DNA of 36,387 nucleotides from Spirochaetales bacterium (GTDB lineage Bacteria; Spirochaetota; Spirochaetia; SZUA-6; JAFGRV01), in contig JAFGQK010000059.1 in NCBI GenBank assembly GCA_016935735.1, forward strand, positions 1-36,387, given 5' to 3'. Numbering within the stretch: position 1 is the first letter of the stretch; each line of letters begins with the position of its first letter. The translations under genes were made by a program, and so were the position numbers. This document shows, piece after piece, positions 16,584 to 24,799 of the stretch. The notes beneath the pieces were generated by a model that did not search any database, was not told the origin of the DNA, and was given only the letters and a program-made list of their open reading frames with translations.

Positions 16584-17489
16584 ATGAAGAAATTGTATAC
16601 ATTGATTCTGCTTTTATTATTCTGCCAATCCATTATTTTTTCCAATCCATACAAACTTTCACCGGACTACAGACCTGTGAAATTAACCATTTACTGGGTC
16701 GGATTTAATGAATCAAGAGAACATATAGATTATGAATATAATAAAAAAGGACAACTTATGAAAACATCAACCTACCGAGGGGAGGATTCTCCTTCCTGGT
16801 ACAGTATTTATGAGTATGATGAAGCAAACCGGCTTATAAAGAAATCAACCTATTCATCTGCCGGACTAAACGCATATACCACCTTAACTTATGTGAACAA
16901 TAATCTGTATGAAGAAGCGGAATTCAATAAAGAGGGAGTATGTACCCAGTCTATAAAGAATGAATATGATAAGAATGGGAACATCATATCCATTTCGATT
17001 AAACAGACTCCTTATGGCGGAACATATCTTTCATGGAGTTCACTGGAATTTTTTATGTATGATTCAGAACAGAAAGTAATAGAAAGCCTGGAATATTACG
17101 ATAGTACCCTGGAAAACCGAACCTCTTATACCTATAATAAAGACAATTTTATAATGAACATCATCACCTATGGAGATAACCATGATACGATTGGCAAAAC
17201 CGTAAAGAGTTTTAAATACCTTACATCAGGGAAAAATAAAGGAAAATTGGAGGAACTCATCAATAACAGGTTTGCCTGTTATGACGGAAAAGAAGAGATT
17301 GAATGCTGTACAACCTATACAATGAAACCTGAATACGAATCGCAAGGGAATATGACAAAACTCATATTTTATAACTGCGAGAATGTAAAATCAGGATATG
17401 CTGTTGTTACCTGGGAAAAAGGTAAAACAGATATGGAGCTTATCAAGAAAATATTCGAACAGATACACTGGTATTTTACCGGCTGCTGA
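16584..17489 (+). CDS. Secreted YD/RHS-repeat-like protein
   Basis: The 301-residue product has a clear Sec signal peptide (KKLYTLILLLLFCQSIIFSNP) and no lipobox. The mature part is built of repeated short beta units of the type YEYDEANRLIKKSTY, YNKKGQLMKTSTY, NEYDKNGNIISISI and YDSEQKVIESLEYYD, which resemble the YD repeats of RHS and other envelope proteins. It is far shorter than an RHS toxin and has no visible toxin domain, so a structural or adhesive surface role is more likely. The start is firm (GAGGAGG, then ATG 16584). The gene is AT-rich, has its own promoter (16517-16546), and ends 6 bp before the convergent hybrid kinase gene. Confidence 0.75.
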   Translation: MKKLYTLILLLLFCQSIIFSNPYKLSPDYRPVKLTIYWVGFNESREHIDYEYNKKGQLMKTSTYRGEDSPSWYSIYEYDEANRLIKKSTYSSAGLNAYTTLTYVNNNLYEEAEFNKEGVCTQSIKNEYDKNGNIISISIKQTPYGGTYLSWSSLEFFMYDSEQKVIESLEYYDSTLENRTSYTYNKDNFIMNIITYGDNHDTIGKTVKSFKYLTSGKNKGKLEELINNRFACYDGKEEIECCTTYTMKPEYESQGNMTKLIFYNCENVKSGYAVVTWEKGKTDMELIKKIFEQIHWYFTGC

Positions 17490-17495
17490 TTTTTT

Positions 17496-19775
17496 TCATA
17501 AAGGACTCTTTACATATCTGTCGAGTAATGATTTTAATTCATCCATACGGAAAGGTTTGGATAAAAAATAATCCATACCGGCATGCAAACACCTTTCTTT
17601 TGTTTCTTTAAAAACGTCCCCGGTAAGGCCGATAATCGGCACATTCAATCCCATTTCCCCCCGGATAATCTTTGTTGCGGAAATTCCATCCATATCCGGC
17701 ATATGGTTATCCATAAGTATTAAGGAATATACCTTTTCCTTAAGCTTTACAAGCGCCTCTTTGCCATTTGTTACCGTATCTACATGATACCCCAGGGTAG
17801 TAACCATTCTTAAAAGCATTTTGCGGTTAAGTTCATCGTCTTCTGCAATAAGAATCATTTTATCGAGGAAATTCCTCTGTATTTCTTCTTTCTTTGCATG
17901 AGAAGCCTTTTCAGATTCCGATTTTCCCGTAACTTCATGAACCTCAAGTTCCGATTTTTCTTTTTGCTGTTTTATGACTTTTAAAGGAATATCGAGATAA
18001 AAAGCAGTTCCATTACTCTCTCTTGACTTAACCCTTATTTTCCCTTTCATAAGAGATATGAGTTTATTGATTATGGCGAGTCCGAGTCCTGAACCGCCAT
18101 ATTTACGTGTTACCGTACCATCTACCTGGTAAAAGGCTTTAAAAATATCTTTCTGCTTGGATAATGGAATTCCGATTCCTGTATCCTCGATGAGAATATG
18201 AATCATATATTTCTTTCCGATGGTATATTTATCTGATCCGCTGACAGAGAGTTTTACATACCCGGTTTCCGTAAACTTTACTGCATTTCCGATCAGGTTC
18301 AGTAAAATCTGTTGAATCCTGATAGAATCACCATTAAACCATTGTGGAATCTTTTTATCATATTCAAATAAAAGCCCGATATTCTTATGTGCTGATTGTA
18401 TATTCTGTTTTTCTATGGTAAATACCGCATGAGAAATATCATAGAGATTAAAATCCGAACAGCTTATTGAAAGCTTTCCCGATTCAATCTGGGCCATGTC
18501 GAGTACATTATTCAATAATCGTAAAAGAATATTCCCGCTATAGGTAATTGCATCAATATACTCTTCATGTTCCGATTCACGCGCAATACGCTTTAACATA
18601 TCACTCATCCCCAGGATAGTATTAAGAGGGGTCCGGATTTCATGTGACATATTGGCAAGGAATTCACTTTTTGCCCTGCTTGCAGCCTCTGATTTCTCTT
18701 TTGCAGCTTTTAAAGCTGCTTCTGCGACCTTCCGTGTTGCTATGTTCCGTACAATACAGATATACCCCGGGCTTGTTGTCCCGTTTACCTGAAAAAAAGA
18801 AAAGATACAACTACAAGGAAGGCTTCCCCTGTCCTTTGTCTTTAAAACGAGATCGAGTTCATAGTCAAGATATTTCTTTAGAATTTCATTCAAATCCACT
18901 GGAGTATAATCTTCCTTAAAAAGAAGATTTTCAAAACAGGTACTTCTTAATTCATTTAAAGAAAATCCTGTAAGGGTAGCGGCAAATTTATTTATAAAAT
19001 GAATAGTATGATCCCGGTCACAGATAAATAATCCATCCTTCATGGTTGCAATTACATGCTCTGATGCAGTCGCAGGATTTAAATAAAAAAACCTGAACCG
19101 GCCAACAGTATAGGTAAGGGTAAAAATCATTAAAAAAACAGCGCCGAAAAAAAAGTATATCTCATAATGCAAAGGAAAGAATTGAAAAACCTTGTTTAAT
19201 AAAGGTACGAGTCCAAGGAGAGGAATCAGGATGAAACTCACGAGTAAAAGAACCGTCTTATCCTGTTCTGTTTTTTTCCCTTTAATAATAAATTTATATG
19301 CAGCCAGAATGATTGAACTCAAAAAAAGAACACCCGCCCAAATTCTTGTAAATAAAGAAAAAGGACTGGACGGATTTATAATATAACCGGCTCCATATTC
19401 CGTAATGTGTATATCCTTAAACCCTGTTATTACTAAAAAGCAAAAAATTATAACCGGCTGACACAGAACAAAGATATGGATAATAAACCGTTTTACCCTG
19501 TCCTGCTGAAAGAGGGGCAGAAATTCCACACTGAAACTTAAAAGGATTGGCGGGATAAACCAGGATATATTCATTATTCTCGCCCAGAATAAAGCGATAT
19601 CCTGATTCTGTAAAAAAGATAATACAAAGTGACAGAAAAAATAGAAAGAAATAAAATATGTTAAAATCGAGAATATTCTGTTGGTTATTCCTTTTCTATC
19701 CAGAAGAAGAACACGTATACCAAAACCAAGGGGGATAATAATTCCTGAAAAAAGAAAAAAAGAACGAATATACAT
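17496..19775 (-). CDS. Hybrid sensor histidine kinase (7TM-type sensor, PAS, HisKA, HATPase, REC)
   Basis: The 759-residue protein opens with about seven membrane helices (1-225) resembling the 7TM/histidine-kinase N-terminal sensor. A PAS domain (about 235-345) follows, then a coiled linker (AALKAAKEKSEAASRAKSEF), HisKA with FLANMSHEIRTPLN (His378), HATPase with NLIGNAVKFTE, EDTGIGIP and GSGLGLAI, and a C-terminal receiver (about 640-755) with AEDD and phosphoacceptor Asp689 in LILMDNHMPDMDG. It would detect a signal in the membrane or cytoplasm and pass phosphate on to an HPt partner or keep it in its own receiver. No partner regulator is adjacent, so it is an orphan. ATG 19775 is preceded by AAGGGG. 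Confidence 0.92.
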   Translation of the reverse strand: MYIRSFFLFSGIIIPLGFGIRVLLLDRKGITNRIFSILTYFISFYFFCHFVLSFLQNQDIALFWARIMNISWFIPPILLSFSVEFLPLFQQDRVKRFIIHIFVLCQPVIIFCFLVITGFKDIHITEYGAGYIINPSSPFSLFTRIWAGVLFLSSIILAAYKFIIKGKKTEQDKTVLLLVSFILIPLLGLVPLLNKVFQFFPLHYEIYFFFGAVFLMIFTLTYTVGRFRFFYLNPATASEHVIATMKDGLFICDRDHTIHFINKFAATLTGFSLNELRSTCFENLLFKEDYTPVDLNEILKKYLDYELDLVLKTKDRGSLPCSCIFSFFQVNGTTSPGYICIVRNIATRKVAEAALKAAKEKSEAASRAKSEFLANMSHEIRTPLNTILGMSDMLKRIARESEHEEYIDAITYSGNILLRLLNNVLDMAQIESGKLSISCSDFNLYDISHAVFTIEKQNIQSAHKNIGLLFEYDKKIPQWFNGDSIRIQQILLNLIGNAVKFTETGYVKLSVSGSDKYTIGKKYMIHILIEDTGIGIPLSKQKDIFKAFYQVDGTVTRKYGGSGLGLAIINKLISLMKGKIRVKSRESNGTAFYLDIPLKVIKQQKEKSELEVHEVTGKSESEKASHAKKEEIQRNFLDKMILIAEDDELNRKMLLRMVTTLGYHVDTVTNGKEALVKLKEKVYSLILMDNHMPDMDGISATKIIRGEMGLNVPIIGLTGDVFKETKERCLHAGMDYFLSKPFRMDELKSLLDRYVKSPL

Positions 19776-19979
19776 TCAAAACCCCTTATTTTTTCATATG
19801 TTATTCTTTATCTATTTATCGAAAATCGACTGTTTCCCCATTATCGCTGCATACTATTCCTTTTCTGTTATAAAATCCTAAAAAAAAAGAATTAATGCAA
19901 TAGCTATAAGTATAATTAATAGTCAATATATCATAAAAAAGTTTTATTTTTCTCCATATATAAACTTCCGGAAACCCGG

Positions 19980-20495
19980 TTATTGTTCACTCTCACTTCT
20001 CGTAAACCTTTTTATTATAACAGAATAACCGGGAAAAAGAGAAAGCAACGTCTCTCTCGCCGGAATCTCAAGATCCGCAAACTCAAATCCCGGGGAAACA
20101 GTACAACCGATAAGTGAATATGATGTGTTATTATCCGGTGCTGCGCCAAAATAGCAACCTGCAGGAATAATAGCCTGGAGAACCTGCCCGGCTTGCATAT
20201 CCCTGCCTAATACTATTCTTGAGTAATATCCTTCCTGGCTGATTATATGAAGAGAGAGAGATGACCCTTCATAAAAATGCCAGATTTCATCCTGGTTTAT
20301 CCGGTGAAAGGCAGAAAAATCGTCTTTATTAAGAAGAAAATAGATTGATGTGGAAAAACATCTGTCCCCCGAAAACCGTGCAGGCAGGTGATTTTTTTTC
20401 ATATACTCAGTGGACCGGTATAGTTCTTTGTAATATCCCCCCTCCGGATGCTTTGACAGATCTAGTTTCTCGATCCATTCCTGCGCAGAAATCAT
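19980..20495 (-). CDS. Cupin-fold DUF985 (Cupin_5) family protein
   Basis: ATG 20495 follows AGGAGG directly and gives 171 residues that begin as the family does (WIEKLDLSKHPEGGYYKELYRS). Characteristic stretches follow: STSIYFLLNKDDFSAFHRINQDEIWHFYEG, LHIISQEG, IPAGCYFGA and GCTVSPGFEFADLEI. Longer frames that extend upstream lack a start signal and run through non-coding sequence. DUF985 proteins are small cytosolic cupins that bind a small ligand or metal; their reaction is not known. The gene stands alone between an orphan kinase and an AT-rich gene. Confidence 0.85.
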   Translation of the reverse strand: MISAQEWIEKLDLSKHPEGGYYKELYRSTEYMKKNHLPARFSGDRCFSTSIYFLLNKDDFSAFHRINQDEIWHFYEGSSLSLHIISQEGYYSRIVLGRDMQAGQVLQAIIPAGCYFGAAPDNNTSYSLIGCTVSPGFEFADLEIPARETLLSLFPGYSVIIKRFTRSESEQ

Positions 20496-20614
20496 ATGCC
20501 TCCTAAATATACACTCTTTCCTTATTTTATCGGTTGATTCCAAAGGAATTGTAACTATTTTGATGTATAATTTTACTCTATTTGGGGACAGGAGAGGCTG
20601 GTTGTGGGTAAATT

Positions 20615-21169
20615 TTAAAGCTTGAATATCCGAAAAGGAGTATAATAACAATCATATACAGTAATCAATTTATTTTGACCTGATAAAAGTTGAAGAATTA
20701 TCCATAATTGTCGTAAGACCTCACGGGGTGTTAGACGGTTTTTCATATTTTCGTCATCCCATTTTTTATATACTTTACCTAATTCCTGTAAAACGTCATC
20801 ACCATATTCCTTTGTCAATTTCAAAAAAAACTCTAAAAAATAACGAATCAATTGAGCAATACTATAAAAGTTCAAATCATGGTGCATTAACTTTAAATGC
20901 CGATACATTTTAGCAGGAAGATATGTATGAATATGTTCCCTTCCTTCATCAGGATTTTGAGATACAAGTCTGTATTGGCTGTTTCTCTGTTTCCTGCATT
21001 TATGTTCCTTTTCAAATACTGGTTTAAGGAGTGAAAGAATTTTAACAATAATGCCTGATATATTTCCCTTTTCTTTATAAATAGTAAGATTTTCAAGATT
21101 TTCTTTCATACTCTCACCTATAACAAAATGAAATTCATGGAATTGTGTTGCTGGAATATTTGTTATCAT
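20615..21169 (-). CDS. Hypothetical protein with a ribbon-helix-helix-like segment
   Basis: The product (184 residues from ATG 21169, AAGGAA upstream; a start at 21109 after AGGTGAG is also possible) carries the segment HTYLPAKMYRHLKLMHHDLN, then SIAQLIRYFLEFFLKL. This has the strand-helix-helix pattern of CopG/Arc-type DNA-binding domains, with a longer helical tail. There is no signal peptide or membrane helix. Base composition is strongly AT-rich compared with the galactokinase and nadK-recN genes, pointing to recent acquisition. No partner gene is adjacent. I do not recognise a named family; a DNA-binding role is inference from pattern alone. Confidence 0.6.
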   Translation of the reverse strand: MITNIPATQFHEFHFVIGESMKENLENLTIYKEKGNISGIIVKILSLLKPVFEKEHKCRKQRNSQYRLVSQNPDEGREHIHTYLPAKMYRHLKLMHHDLNFYSIAQLIRYFLEFFLKLTKEYGDDVLQELGKVYKKWDDENMKNRLTPREVLRQLWIILQLLSGQNKLITVYDCYYTPFRIFKL

Positions 21170-21325
21170 ATAAGTTTCCTTTCAATATTTTTATATAAAT
21201 GTTGTATTTACTTATATAACTAACTAGCGAAAGTGACGTACTGCATTGCATTAAAATTATTTTTTTTTATTTTTTTCTATTCAGGTTTAGATAATTTTTA
21301 TTTATAGTAACAGAGGGAGGTAAAA

Positions 21326-22612
21326 ATGAGGAATAATCCTTTTTTTCCAACATCACCTGGTCATAAAGAGACATTGATAAAGTTATACGAAGATACTAAC
21401 GCCATACTCAATTGGCAAAAGCAACGATATCAACATCTTTTCAATATATTCTCCTCACAGTTTCATACTGAGCCGCATGCCCTGTACAGTACCCCTGGGA
21501 GGATAGAGATCGGGGGTAATCATACCGATCATAATCATGGCAGGGTCCTGGCTGCCGGCATCAACCTTGATTCCATTGCGGCTGTCTCGAAAATCAAAGA
21601 TAATACAATTATTCTCTATTCAGAAGGGTATAAAGAACCGTTTATTATTGATTTATCCAGCCTTTCTCCTGTAAAGGAGGAAACAGGGAACACACAGGCT
21701 TTAATCCGTGGAATTACAGCATATTTAAAGGATTCCGGATATGCAATAGGAGGATTTAATGCAAGCATAACATCTGATGTACTCCGCGGTTCAGGGTTGA
21801 GTTCATCTGCTTCGATAGAAGTTCTTATCGGGAGCATCTTCAATGATCTCTATAATAACAACAGCATCACCCCATTACAGATAGCTATAGCCGGTCAATA
21901 TGCAGAAAATAAATATTTTGGCAAACCGTGTGGTCTTATGGACCAGCTGGCCTGTACAATGGGAGGGATCGTGTTTATTGATTTTGCATTACCGGAAAAA
22001 CCGGTAATTGAAAAGGTGAAATATCATTTTTCTTCCCATCACTATCAGATTGTTGTGGTGAACACAGGAGGTTCTCATTCAGATCTTACCGTTGACTATG
22101 CATCTATACCTGATGAAATGAAAAAGATTGCATCGCTTCTTCATAAGGATGTGTGCCGGAATATTACAAAAAATGATATGGTAACAACAATACAGGAGTT
22201 AAGAGAAAAGGCCGGGGACAGGGCAATCCTAAGGGCGTTTCATTTCCTGGTTGAAAACGAGCGGGTTTTCAACCAGGTTGATGCATTAAAAAAGGATGAC
22301 CTGAAGACTTTTTTAAGGCTTGTTACTGAATCGGGGAATTCTTCCTGGAAATGGCTTCAAAATACTTATTCCCCCTCACATCCCAAGGATCAGGGTATTC
22401 CCCTCGGACTTGCATTAACAGAACAATTCATTCAACAAACCGGTGAAGGGGCATGCAGGGTGCATGGAGGGGGGTTTGCCGGAACCCTGCTTACTTTTTT
22501 GCCTTCCGGTGCAGTAAGTGACTACTCTCTCCTGATGCAGAAGGTGTTTGGAAAAAAAGCAGTGAATGTCCTGACTATCCGTCATACAGGGACAACCAGG
22601 GTCTGGCCTTAG
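21326..22612 (+). CDS. galK: Galactokinase-family GHMP kinase
   Basis: The 428-residue protein has the three GHMP motifs in order: PGRIEIGGNHTDHNHG (sugar-binding signature, about 58-72), GSGLSSSAS (ATP loop, 155-163) and GGGFAGTLLTF near the C-terminus. Asp206 in CGLMDQLAC is the catalytic base. It would phosphorylate galactose or a close relative to the 1-phosphate in the cytosol. In the first motif the usual GEHTDYN reads GGNHTDHN, as in a known subgroup of annotated galactokinases, so the exact sugar is less certain. GAGGGAGG precedes ATG 21326. No other gal gene is adjacent. Confidence 0.88.
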   Translation: MRNNPFFPTSPGHKETLIKLYEDTNAILNWQKQRYQHLFNIFSSQFHTEPHALYSTPGRIEIGGNHTDHNHGRVLAAGINLDSIAAVSKIKDNTIILYSEGYKEPFIIDLSSLSPVKEETGNTQALIRGITAYLKDSGYAIGGFNASITSDVLRGSGLSSSASIEVLIGSIFNDLYNNNSITPLQIAIAGQYAENKYFGKPCGLMDQLACTMGGIVFIDFALPEKPVIEKVKYHFSSHHYQIVVVNTGGSHSDLTVDYASIPDEMKKIASLLHKDVCRNITKNDMVTTIQELREKAGDRAILRAFHFLVENERVFNQVDALKKDDLKTFLRLVTESGNSSWKWLQNTYSPSHPKDQGIPLGLALTEQFIQQTGEGACRVHGGGFAGTLLTFLPSGAVSDYSLLMQKVFGKKAVNVLTIRHTGTTRVWP

Positions 22613-22627
22613 GATTATTATTATATC

Positions 22628-22652
22628 TTTGCTGGAAATTTAACACAGCAAA
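22628..22652. terminator. Possible bidirectional terminator between convergent genes
   Basis: TTTGCTG (22628-22634) and CAGCAAA (22646-22652) form a 7-bp stem between galK and the convergent ferredoxin gene. No strong T-run follows on either side, so efficiency is uncertain. Confidence 0.3.
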
Positions 22653-23372
22653 TTAGAATCCGAATTTTATTGCTTTTTGTGGACAGGTATCAACACAGGA
22701 TCCGCATAATGTACATTCATAATGTTCCATATTGCCTTTTTGAACCAGATCACATACATCAATACTCATCGGGCACGAATCATTACACTTCCTGCATTGA
22801 TTACATAATGTTGAATTTACTTTAAGTCGTAATGAAGGGTAGTTGAATATATTTCTGATTTTTCTTCCAATAATCATAAAAGGACTTATCCAGCACAGGT
22901 ATTTACAAAAGCCCCTTTTCCCGAAAATAAAATTCAATCCGATAATGATGGTGATAACAGCATAGTATATAATATATGCCAGGGGATCGCTTATTGATAT
23001 GCCATTATGAGTACTATAGAAGAAATCGATCCCTTTTAACCTGCCGGATATGATAAAGACAAATACAATCAGCACTATCCATGGTGCCCAGAAAAGGAAT
23101 TTGATCCATGCCCCTTTTTTTATCGGTTTTGTTACCACTTTCATATCAATAAGAGGATTTTGCATACCGGCTCCTGGACACAACCATCCGCAAAAAAACC
23201 TTCCGACCAGAAGGGATGATAGAAACAGCGTGACAAATATGATGAATGATCCCGACACAAGACCCTTGCTTGCTGCATCGATAATGAGATATGGGGAAAA
23301 ATAGAACATCGTTATGGGGTAGAGTAAAAAGGAAATAAAAGTTATACTTTTACGTATCTTTTGCCTGATCAT
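22653..23372 (-). CDS. NapH-like membrane protein with two [4Fe-4S] clusters
   Basis: The 239-residue protein has four to five membrane helices, with FCGWLCP (about 61) and FCKYLCWISP (about 160) at their ends, typical of the NapH/NosR/CcoG polyferredoxin group. A cytoplasmic C-terminal ferredoxin follows, with CNQCRKCNDSCP and CTLCGSCVDTCP. It would carry electrons between the quinone pool and a periplasmic or cytoplasmic acceptor. No nap, nos or cco genes are nearby, so its partner is unknown. ATG 23372 is preceded by AGGTGG. It is convergent with galK and follows the acetyltransferase gene by 37 bp, possibly in one transcript. Confidence 0.82.
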   Translation of the reverse strand: MIRQKIRKSITFISFLLYPITMFYFSPYLIIDAASKGLVSGSFIIFVTLFLSSLLVGRFFCGWLCPGAGMQNPLIDMKVVTKPIKKGAWIKFLFWAPWIVLIVFVFIISGRLKGIDFFYSTHNGISISDPLAYIIYYAVITIIIGLNFIFGKRGFCKYLCWISPFMIIGRKIRNIFNYPSLRLKVNSTLCNQCRKCNDSCPMSIDVCDLVQKGNMEHYECTLCGSCVDTCPQKAIKFGF

Positions 23373-23409
23373 AAAAAGACCACCTATTTTTCAACAATTA
23401 ATTTAAGCA

Positions 23410-23898
23410 TCATTTCAACAATTCCTCGCCCAAAATAGTGCTTTCATCTGCCAATCCAAGGGTTTTATAAAAGTCAATCGCTTTTGGATTCTCTGATGAT
23501 GTACTAACATAAACCTGATTTATTTTCATCTGTTTTGCAAGGGTTTTCATTTTTAGAACCAGTTGCCTGCCTGTTCCCTTACCTTGCAGGTCTTCTGCCA
23601 CAATAAGTTCATTTATAAAAGCAGATCCCCCTTTGTGAAAAAAAGTTTTATAAAAAACAGCAGTTATAAATCCGCACACCCTGTTGTTTATTTCTGCCAC
23701 ATAGTTCTTATACAGATCTTTATTCTTTTCCATTTCAGAATATGTTGCCAGTATTGCTTTTAGAGAAATATCATGCCCGGATTCGAATAACTCCTCCAGT
23801 TTTTCAAGAAGAGTATGAACCTGTGGTATATCTTCCTGTCTCATTTCCCGTATTATCACTTTATCCATAATCACACCATCTTCTTCCTGTCCTTTCAT
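23410..23898 (-). CDS. GNAT-family N-acetyltransferase
   Basis: The 162-residue protein has the GNAT core: VIIREMRQEDIPQVHTLLEKLEE, then ELIVAEDLQGKGTGRQLVLKMKTLA with the acetyl-CoA-binding Q-G-K-G-T-G loop (about 104-109), then VSTSSENPKAIDFYKTLGL. It transfers acetyl from acetyl-CoA to an unknown amine in the cytosol. The start is open: ATG 23898 has AAGGAG only 2 bp away, while ATG 23868 (product starting MDKVIIREM) has a weaker GGTG at normal distance and matches the usual GNAT start. Substrate cannot be inferred from the neighbours. Confidence 0.82.
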   Translation of the reverse strand: MKGQEEDGVIMDKVIIREMRQEDIPQVHTLLEKLEELFESGHDISLKAILATYSEMEKNKDLYKNYVAEINNRVCGFITAVFYKTFFHKGGSAFINELIVAEDLQGKGTGRQLVLKMKTLAKQMKINQVYVSTSSENPKAIDFYKTLGLADESTILGEELLK

Positions 23899-23963
23899 CT
23901 CTCCTTAACTGTCCATTTTTTTCCGGTTTATCACTTCCGGTTTCTCATCTTAACTACCTCTTT

Positions 23964-24785
23964 TTAACGGTAACTTCTGTGCTTTTTCTCCTCTTCCCGT
24001 TTCTTCAAATCAGCTTCCATTTTAGTATTCCACACATCAATCTTCTTCTTAATAATATCCAGGTTCTGTTTCTCATTAAGGGTAAGGTAAAGCCTTTTTA
24101 ATGCTCCAAGATAATTAATTGCAAGTTTCATGTCATCTATCCTCTGGGTCGATAGTTCGTATTTTTCCCTGTATTTATCTGCTGCTTTCTGAAGCATCTG
24201 TTTTACAAGTTCCAGCCAGTTATTCCTTTCTACATACCCCTGTTCACGGGGGTCAAGCTTTTTTATCATCATCTTCAAATCGAGCAAATTTTTGGAAACT
24301 GTGGCATAACGTCCCAGCAACTCCACAAATGACCACTTCCATTTGGAATTTGATCCGAATGAATCTTCTACAGACTGGATTGAATAACCCAGTTTACGTA
24401 TAAGGTTATAGCGTTCAATATCATCAAAGGTCTGAATACTTAATAGATTTTCCTCATACTGGGAATAGGGCATATCAATAAAATTTGTTACCGTTTCTTC
24501 AAGATAAATAATGCATTTGTAAAGGCACTTCCGTGCTTCATTAAGGTAGGATTCATTTTTTACACCGAGCATCGAAACAGAAAGTGAATTCAGTACTACA
24601 TAATAAGAAACCATAGTAAGATTATCCTCTGCAAGGGCCAATCTCTGCATATTCTGGGAAAAATCGCCCCTTTTAAGTGTTAATTTTATCTTTTTTTCTT
24701 TTTCTTTGAGTGTATTGATTTCCTTTTTATATTCATTACTGTGTTCTATGAACCGTTCTCTTGCCTGTTTACTGACTTTTCCCAT
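23964..24785 (-). CDS. Hypothetical helical/coiled-coil protein in the nadK-recN operon
   Basis: The 273-residue product is nearly all helical, with a charged N-terminal coiled coil (about 5-42: NEYKKEINTLKEKEKKIKL), a central hydrophobic helical bundle and a basic C-terminal tail (EADLKKREEEKKHRSYR). No signal peptide or membrane helix is seen. It starts 14 bp after the recN stop, so it is the third gene of the nadK-recN unit. I recognise no named domain; it may be a lineage-specific conserved protein. Its place in a DNA-repair transcript with an SOS-like site hints at a role in stress, but this is inference. Confidence 0.65.
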   Translation of the reverse strand: MGKVSKQARERFIEHSNEYKKEINTLKEKEKKIKLTLKRGDFSQNMQRLALAEDNLTMVSYYVVLNSLSVSMLGVKNESYLNEARKCLYKCIIYLEETVTNFIDMPYSQYEENLLSIQTFDDIERYNLIRKLGYSIQSVEDSFGSNSKWKWSFVELLGRYATVSKNLLDLKMMIKKLDPREQGYVERNNWLELVKQMLQKAADKYREKYELSTQRIDDMKLAINYLGALKRLYLTLNEKQNLDIIKKKIDVWNTKMEADLKKREEEKKHRSYR

Positions 24786-24799
24786 TATATCCTTCCTTA

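Noticed and set aside
20531-20562. TTCC-AAA-GGAA as an NrpR-type operator ahead of the cupin gene
   Set aside because: The orientation is inverted relative to GGAA-N6-TTCC and the spacer is wrong.
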